11,037 bases of DNA from Thiohalobacter sp. (lineage in GTDB: Bacteria > Pseudomonadota > Gammaproteobacteria > DSM-19610): positions 1 to 11,037 of the forward strand of contig JALWRY010000457.1 of the NCBI GenBank assembly GCA_027080445.1, written 5' to 3'. The stretch's first letter is position 1, and every line of letters starts with the position of its first letter. Of this stretch, positions 7,120-11,037 are shown in pieces. The notes beneath the pieces were generated by a model. The model did no database searches. It was given only the letters and a program-made list of their open reading frames with translations, and was not told the origin of the DNA. The translations under genes were made by a program, and so were the position numbers.

Positions 7120-9335
7120 CAGCGTTGCTCCGCCAGCGTTCGCCGGTTTTCGTGACGCCGGTAACCCACGACCGCAGGAATAACCATAAGCACCACCAGC
7201 AGGGCGATCAGGCCCAGCGGCCAGACAATGGGCTTGTTCCACTCGTGGCGCTTCTGTTCACGTAACTGAGGATCGATACGCTTGTATTTCAGCACATTAT
7301 TGGCCATCAGGTTGGGCTTGGCGTTGAAATACCAGTCGTGATACAGCACAAACTGTTTCGGATGGTAGCCGAAGGCCCAGGGCGCGTCGCGTCGCAGGAT
7401 GTCGATCATGCGATCAATGATTGCCTGGCGCTGAGGGCCATTGGCCATATTCTTCATCTGCTCGAACAGGCGGTCATATTCCGGGTTACTGTAATTGGCG
7501 GCGTTCTCGCCATTCTTTTTAAACTTGGCGTTCTTGCTGTAGAGCAGGAACAGGAAATTCTCGGGATCAGGGTAGTCGGCATTCCAGCCCCACTGGAAAA
7601 TCTGCTCCGTCCCCTTGAGCATCTTGTCCTGGAAACGGTTGTAGTCGGTACTACGGATTTGCAGCTGAATATCCAGCTTGCCAAACTGCTTGCGTATCCA
7701 GTTCTGCAGGGCGGAAACATCCGGCCCGTTACCGGTCGCGTCCAGGTACAGGGTAAGTGGTTTACCGGTTTTCACATCGCGCCCGCCGGGATAGCCGGCT
7801 TTTGCCAGCAAACGCCGCGCCTCCTCGACGGATTTCCGTTTTGGCCCGCGCGGCGTCCAGTCATAGACGTAGGGATTCATCCCGGCCTTACCCGCCCGGT
7901 AACCAAAGATGCCCGGTGGCAAGGGACTCTGCGCGGGGATACCGCGCCCATTGGCGAAAATGGAAATATACTCCTCATAATCCATCGCGATTGAAATGGC
8001 ATGGCGCAACAGGCGTGCACGTTCACTCTGCCCACCCACCACCGGATCGAGCATATTGAAGCCCATGTAGTATTCCGAGCTTGAAATCGCTGTACTCAGG
8101 TGAATCCCTTTCGCCTGCATGCCCGGTGTCAACGAGATATCGCCGCCACTACCTATCTGTATGGCCTGGTCAAAACTGTCGGAACTGACCCCCGAGACAT
8201 CATAATAACCCTGAAGAAACTTGTTCCAGGTGGGGATAGCCTCTTTTTCCAGGCTGTAGACCACCTTGTCGATAAAAGGCATTTGACGGCCGGCATCCTT
8301 CAGAAACCCGGCCGCTGCATCCCCCGGTTCGCCCTGATCCGGGTAAGCCTCACCGCGAAAATTCGGATTGCGTTCCAGCACCATCTGACGGTTGGGATCG
8401 TTCACGGTGAGCATGTAAGGCCCGGTGCCCACCGGGTACCAGTCGAGGGTGATATTGCGTTCCTTCATACCCGGCTGCTGATAAAACACATCCGCTTCCC
8501 AGGGCACGGGGGCAAAAAACGGCATGGCCAGCCAGTAGCGGAACTGCGGGTACTTGCCACGCACCAGCACCCGGTAGTGGTAGCGGTCCAGCACACTGGC
8601 GCCTTCCAGCGGGAAGTCGTCAAGCTTCAGTACCGGCGGCGAGCTTTCTCCTGACTTCGCCAGCTTCTCCGCGGCTTTGCTTAAGGTGACGGCGTAATCT
8701 TTCAGCCCGACAATATAATCGGCCATCAGGCCGAATATCGGTGAATGCAGGTGCGGGTGCGCGAGCCGTTTTATTTCGTACACATAGTCAGCCGCAACCA
8801 GTTCACGCGTACCGGTGCGGGGAAAATCCGCCAGGCTGCTGACATCCTGCAGATCGGTGGCCTTGAGATGGTGATAAATGAAAGCCCCCTGGTCATCTTT
8901 CGCAAAGGCGGGATGTGGCTGGTAACGGATGCCGGGCCGGATTTCAATATCGTACACACTGAAGGCAATGGCATCGGTCGGCGCATCGTCGGGCAGGCGT
9001 TGCCTGTTACTGTCCAGGTAATAGGGTTCCGGTATCTGCGTAGCCGTCAGCGGCTCCAGCTGGTACGGCCGCTTGAGAAATGCGTATTGCAGTGGCGGCT
9101 CATAGATCTGGCCGGTGAATACTATCTCGTTGGCGCTGTAGGACTGCGCCGGGTCCAGGTGTTTGGGGCGCGCGCTGAACGAGGAATAGAGGATATTCCT
9201 GTCGGCCTGGTCCGGCGGATACGGGCTGTTCCACGGTTGATCGCCGCAGGCAGTGACGGTAATACTGACGAGGATCCATCCCAGCCCCCTGAGAAACCCG
9301 CCCAGCCTGTCGAACCCCGTGTTTGGCACATGCAT
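7119..9335 (-). CDS. peptide ABC transporter substrate-binding lipoprotein with C-terminal membrane helix
   Basis: This 738-residue protein is the extracytoplasmic ligand-binding subunit, SBP_bac_5 (YejA/DppA/OppA) family. The N-terminus has arginines and a hydrophobic stretch ending in a lipobox, VTAC, so Cys30 should be lipid-modified. Family features in order: ARPKHLDPAQSYSANE near the mature start, FTGQIYEPPLQY, a YPVGTGPYMLTVNDPNRQMVLERNPNF block in the middle, then KSVEEARRLLAKAGYPGG and a late FQWGWNADYPDPENFL block. The last part is unusual: a hydrophobic helix IVWPLGLIALLVVLMVIPAVVGY (703-725) followed by a positively charged tail, which predicts a second anchor in the inner membrane. 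It is longer than the roughly 500-600 residues usual for the family. It is the first gene of the operon and is divergent from fabI. Substrate is inferred only as oligopeptide-like. Confidence 0.9.
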   Translation of the reverse strand: MHVPNTGFDRLGGFLRGLGWILVSITVTACGDQPWNSPYPPDQADRNILYSSFSARPKHLDPAQSYSANEIVFTGQIYEPPLQYAFLKRPYQLEPLTATQIPEPYYLDSNRQRLPDDAPTDAIAFSVYDIEIRPGIRYQPHPAFAKDDQGAFIYHHLKATDLQDVSSLADFPRTGTRELVAADYVYEIKRLAHPHLHSPIFGLMADYIVGLKDYAVTLSKAAEKLAKSGESSPPVLKLDDFPLEGASVLDRYHYRVLVRGKYPQFRYWLAMPFFAPVPWEADVFYQQPGMKERNITLDWYPVGTGPYMLTVNDPNRQMVLERNPNFRGEAYPDQGEPGDAAAGFLKDAGRQMPFIDKVVYSLEKEAIPTWNKFLQGYYDVSGVSSDSFDQAIQIGSGGDISLTPGMQAKGIHLSTAISSSEYYMGFNMLDPVVGGQSERARLLRHAISIAMDYEEYISIFANGRGIPAQSPLPPGIFGYRAGKAGMNPYVYDWTPRGPKRKSVEEARRLLAKAGYPGGRDVKTGKPLTLYLDATGNGPDVSALQNWIRKQFGKLDIQLQIRSTDYNRFQDKMLKGTEQIFQWGWNADYPDPENFLFLLYSKNAKFKKNGENAANYSNPEYDRLFEQMKNMANGPQRQAIIDRMIDILRRDAPWAFGYHPKQFVLYHDWYFNAKPNLMANNVLKYKRIDPQLREQKRHEWNKPIVWPLGLIALLVVLMVIPAVVGYRRHENRRTLAEQR

Positions 9336-9343
9336 GAGCCCGC

Positions 9344-9371
9344 ATTATAGGGTGCGCAGGCGGGCTTTCAC
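9344..9371 (-). promoter_or_regulatory. candidate sigma70 promoter of the peptide-transporter operon
   Basis: On the minus strand a perfect TATAAT (9349-9344) lies 16 nt downstream of GTGAAA (9371-9366), which matches TTGACA at four of six positions. It is in the 108-bp gap between the divergent operon and fabI. The expected transcription start, about 9337, is only a few bases before the ATG at 9335. Either the mRNA is nearly leaderless or translation begins further in. No Shine-Dalgarno is visible before the ATG. Confidence 0.5.
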
Positions 9372-9443
9372 AGGCCTTCCAGTGGCCGCAGTTTTCCGGT
9401 ACCTTAGCGCCATCAAATTATCATACAGAGGTCAGAAGCAGCC

Positions 9444-10232
9444 ATGGGATTTCTAACGGGCAAACGCGCGCTCATCGTGGGACTCGCCAGTAACCGATCG
9501 ATCGCCTGGGGCATCGCTAAAGCCATGCAGCGTGAGGGCGCAGAACTCGCCTTTACCTACCAGAACGAGAAGTTGCGCGATCGGGTGGAAAAAATGGCTG
9601 GCGAATGCGGTACGGAAATCATTGTGCCCTGCGACGTATCCGACGACGAGCAGATCGACGCCGTATTCGACCACCTCGATGATTACTGGGATCACCTGGA
9701 CATCATCGTACATTCCGTGGCTTTCGCACCACGCACCGAACTGGAAGGTGACTACCTCGAATCGGTCAGCCGCGAGGGCTTCCGGGTGGCCCACGAAATC
9801 AGCTCCTACAGCTTCTCAGCCCTGGCCAAGGCCGGCTGCCGCATGATGGAAGGCCGTGATGGCGCCATGCTGACCCTGAGTTACTACGGCGCCGAGAAGG
9901 CCATGCCCAACTACAATGTCATGGGCCTTGCCAAGGCCAGCCTGGAAGCCAATGTGCGCTACATGGCGCAGAGCCTTGGCCCGGATGGTATCCGCGTGAA
10001 TGGCATTTCAGCCGGCCCGATCAAGACACTGGCTGCCGCAGGTATCAGTAATTTCCGCAAGATGCTGAATCTGATGGAACGCACCTCGCCGCTGCGCAAA
10101 AATGTCACCATCGATGAAGTCGGAAACGCCGCAGCGTTCCTTTGCTCCGACCTGGCTTCCGGTATTACCGGTGAAATCACCTACGTCGATGCCGGGTACA
10201 ACACTACGGGCATGCCGCCCCTCGATGACTGA
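9444..10232 (+). CDS. fabI: enoyl-[acyl-carrier-protein] reductase (NADH-dependent)
   Basis: FabI reduces trans-2-enoyl-ACP in the last step of each fatty-acid elongation cycle, in the cytosol, using NAD(P)H. The 262-residue protein is a short-chain dehydrogenase fold with near-continuous similarity to E. coli FabI. It has the nucleotide-binding start GKRALIVGLASNRSIAWGIA (6-25), REGAELAFTYQNEKLRDRVE (30-49), CDVSDD (63-68) and HSVAFAP (90-96). The active site is Tyr147 and Tyr157 with Lys164, in LTLSYYGAEKAMPNYNVMGLAK. ISAGPIKTLAAAGI (188-201) forms the substrate-binding loop. Residue 93 is Ala where E. coli has Gly. The start matches the family N-terminus MGFLxGKR; the nearest Shine-Dalgarno-like site is AGAGG (9426-9430), 13 nt away. 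The gene is monocistronic in this window and ends just before a MITE-like element. Confidence 0.97.
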   Translation: MGFLTGKRALIVGLASNRSIAWGIAKAMQREGAELAFTYQNEKLRDRVEKMAGECGTEIIVPCDVSDDEQIDAVFDHLDDYWDHLDIIVHSVAFAPRTELEGDYLESVSREGFRVAHEISSYSFSALAKAGCRMMEGRDGAMLTLSYYGAEKAMPNYNVMGLAKASLEANVRYMAQSLGPDGIRVNGISAGPIKTLAAAGISNFRKMLNLMERTSPLRKNVTIDEVGNAAAFLCSDLASGITGEITYVDAGYNTTGMPPLDD

Positions 10233-10247
10233 TTAAGCCAGTGGAAA

Positions 10248-10440
10248 GTGCCGGTTGACTGGCCTTTCCCGGCTCAACGGTTTGCCCGCTTCGCGGGTTC
10301 CCTGCGCTCCTCACAAAATGTGGCGCGATCCCAAACTCGCCGTTCACTGCGTGAACAGCTCAAACAGGGATCGCTTCATCCACATTTTGCTGCGGTGCTC
10401 GGCAGCACCGATTCGCCAGGAAAGTCCAATCAACCGGCAC
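10248..10440 (+). mobile_element. MITE-like structured element, copy 1 (non-autonomous, noncoding)
   Basis: A 193-bp noncoding element bounded by imperfect inverted repeats of 26 bp (10248-10273 and 10415-10440, three mismatches, outer part GTGCCGGTTGA). It is built from nested hairpins: GTTGA/TCAAC (10254-10258 with 10274-10278); CCCGC-TTC-GCGGG (10285-10297); a long stem CAAAATGTGG/CCACATTTTG (10314-10323 with 10380-10389) that encloses GCGATCCC/GGGATCGC (10325-10332 with 10367-10374) and GTTCAC-TGC-GTGAAC (10342-10356); and CGGTGCT-CGGC-AGCACCG (10393-10410). It is clearly homologous to copy 2 in the opposite direction: 34 of 36 bases match between 10277-10312 and the complement of 10624-10659. 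No transposase is encoded nearby. A further hairpin, GGAAAG/CTTTCC (10243-10269), overlaps its left end just after the fabI stop and may help end transcription. Confidence 0.65.
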
Positions 10441-10490
10441 AGGACACTTACGGGGTAACGACCGGGAAACCAACCCCTCGCACGGAGCAA

Positions 10491-10517
10491 GTCGGGGGCG
10501 GGTCGAGCCTTTTTCAG
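10491..10517 (+). repeat. left terminal inverted repeat of copy 2
   Basis: Begins GTCGGGGGCGGGTCGAGCC and ends TTTTTCAG. It is the exact reverse complement of 10663-10689; symmetry stops on both sides (10490 and 10518). Confidence 0.85.
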
Positions 10518-10662
10518 GAGTCGGTGCAGCCGAGCATCGCAGACATTTTGCGATGAAGCGAGCGTTGTCTGAGCCGTTTGCGCGATAGCGCAGACGGCGA
10601 GTTTAGCGAGCGCGCAAAATGTCGAGAAGCGCAGGGAACCCGCGCAGCGGGCAAACCGTCGA

Positions 10663-10689
10663 CTGAAAAAGGCTCGACCCGCCCCCGAC
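10663..10689 (-). repeat. right terminal inverted repeat of copy 2
   Basis: Begins CTGAAAAAGG and ends CCCGCCCCCGAC. It is a perfect 27-bp match to 10491-10517 on the other strand, and ends 7 bp before the symporter stop codon. Confidence 0.85.
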
Positions 10690-10696
10690 GAAAACA

Positions 10697-11037
10697 TCAA
10701 CCCTGCAACACGCCCTCTTCCCCCTCACTGCGCGCAATAATCACCGCCCCGCAGGAATCGCTGAACACATTAACCGAGGTCCGGAACATGTCCAGGATAC
10801 GATCTACCGCCAGGATCATCCCGATCGCTTCTGCCGGCAGTCCAATGGTCGCAAGAATAATGGTGATGGCCACCAGACTCGCTGCTGGAATACCCGCGAC
10901 ACCAATCGACGTCAGCAACGCCACCAGCACGACGGTGAACTGGGTGACCAGATCCAGTTGCAGACCATAGGCCTGGGCAATAAACATCGCCGCAACACAC
11001 TCGTACAGAGCCGTACCATCCATATTGACAGTAGCAC
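10697..11037 (-). CDS. dicarboxylate/amino acid:cation symporter (DAACS family), C-terminal part (5' end outside the window)
   Basis: These are the last 112 residues of an inner-membrane symporter of the GltP/GltT/DctA family, which imports acidic amino acids or C4-dicarboxylates with Na+ or H+. The frame is open to the right edge and reads ATVNMDGTALYE, where NMDGT is the conserved Na+/substrate motif of helix 7, so the ATG at 11023 is internal. Next comes the re-entrant hairpin 2, LLTSIGVAGIPAASLV, and helix 8, VDRILDMFRTSVNVFSD. The helix 8 residues equivalent to GltPh Asp394, Arg397, Thr398, Asn401 and Asp405 are all present; the arginine favours an acidic substrate. NVFSD has Ser where NVxGD is usual. 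The gene stops at 10697-10699 and converges on fabI across the repeat pair. Confidence 0.88.
   Translation of the reverse strand, partial: ATVNMDGTALYECVAAMFIAQAYGLQLDLVTQFTVVLVALLTSIGVAGIPAASLVAITIILATIGLPAEAIGMILAVDRILDMFRTSVNVFSDSCGAVIIARSEGEEGVLQG

Larger units (their letters stand above)
10491..10689 (-). mobile_element. MITE-like structured element, copy 2, with perfect 27-bp terminal inverted repeats
   Basis: A 199-bp noncoding element bounded by perfect 27-bp inverted repeats. Inside, reading the minus strand, the order matches copy 1: GTCGA/TCGAC stem (plus 10658-10662 with 10674-10678); CCCGC-GCA-GCGGG hairpin (10639-10651); an 11-bp perfect stem GACATTTTGCG/CGCAAAATGTC (10542-10552 with 10613-10623); and an inner 11-bp hairpin with GATA loop and one G-T pair (10573-10598). 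The third hairpin of copy 1 is weaker here (10521-10541). No target-site duplication is obvious outside the ends. The element lies between the stops of the convergent fabI and symporter genes, starting 50 bp after copy 1. That spacer has only a small GGGGT/ACCCC hairpin (10452-10456 with 10473-10477). Confidence 0.7.

Noticed and set aside
5094..9350. Long open frames on the plus strand opposite the transporter genes (for example 5213-5869, 7338-7994, 8745-9350)
   Set aside because: They are antisense shadows of well-supported ABC transporter genes, with no credible start signals or family resemblance.
9419..9424. TATCAT as -10 box for fabI
   Set aside because: It matches the -10 consensus at five of six positions, but no acceptable -35 lies at 16-19 nt upstream, so it was not listed as a promoter.
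9720..9722. Ala93 in FabI, the position of triclosan-resistance changes in E. coli (Gly93)
   Set aside because: Alanine occurs naturally at the equivalent site in triclosan-sensitive FabI proteins such as that of Staphylococcus aureus, so this does not indicate resistance.
10482..10698. Target-site duplication flanking the 199-bp element
   Set aside because: Bases just outside the ends (10482-10490 and 10690-10698) share no convincing direct repeat, so insertion by a duplicating transposase is not proven.
10248..10970. Open frames at 10248-10556 (+), 10344-10700 (-) and 10578-10970 (+)
   Set aside because: They run through inverted repeats and hairpins shared by the two noncoding elements, or over the symporter gene; the translations show no recognisable family and only repeat-derived Arg/Ser/Ala-rich sequence.
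1..11037. CRISPR array, tRNA or rRNA genes, transposase or phage genes
   Set aside because: No regularly spaced direct repeats, cloverleaf-like sequence or protein with such features was seen on either strand.

Overview
The window looks like chromosomal DNA from a gammaproteobacterium. The main reasons are an E. coli-like FabI, an EpsC-type serine acetyltransferase, a TorF-family outer-membrane porin (a Gram-negative feature), and a Yej/Dpp-type peptide ABC transporter encoded next to fabI. No phage, plasmid, CRISPR, rRNA or tRNA gene is visible. The genus cannot be fixed from the sequence alone.

Left part (1-2716). The window opens inside a TetR-family regulator that lacks its N-terminus because of the window edge. 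It converges on a small DUF1805 (YunC-like) gene on the minus strand. A roughly 240-bp intergenic region separates that gene from a plus-strand pair: a TorF-family porin followed 32 bp later by serine O-acetyltransferase. The DUF1805 upstream region has a candidate promoter whose -10 box sits inside a perfect 14-bp palindrome. The 171 bp between cysE and the transporter operon hold a decayed copy of a common intergenic inverted repeat of the CGTCATTCC...GGAATGACG type.

Middle part (2717-9335, minus strand). Four tightly packed genes form one peptide-transporter operon, transcribed as substrate-binding lipoprotein, permease 1, permease 2, fused double ATPase. The junctions are TGATG, ATGA and a 3-nt gap. 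The layout is that of YejABEF/DppABCDF importers. It has three non-standard parts: a binding protein with both a lipobox and a C-terminal membrane helix, a second permease with a long extra N-terminal membrane and periplasmic region, and two identical four-cysteine patterns in the ATPase.

Right part (9336-11037). Divergent from the operon is fabI (enoyl-ACP reductase, fatty-acid elongation). It converges on the truncated 3' end of a dicarboxylate/amino-acid:cation symporter gene. The 464 bp between the two stop codons are almost entirely filled by two related MITE-like elements of about 193 and 199 bp in opposite orientation. The second has perfect 27-bp terminal inverted repeats. Both fold into several hairpins, and paired bases change together between the two copies. 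This is the most interesting and least explained part of the window.
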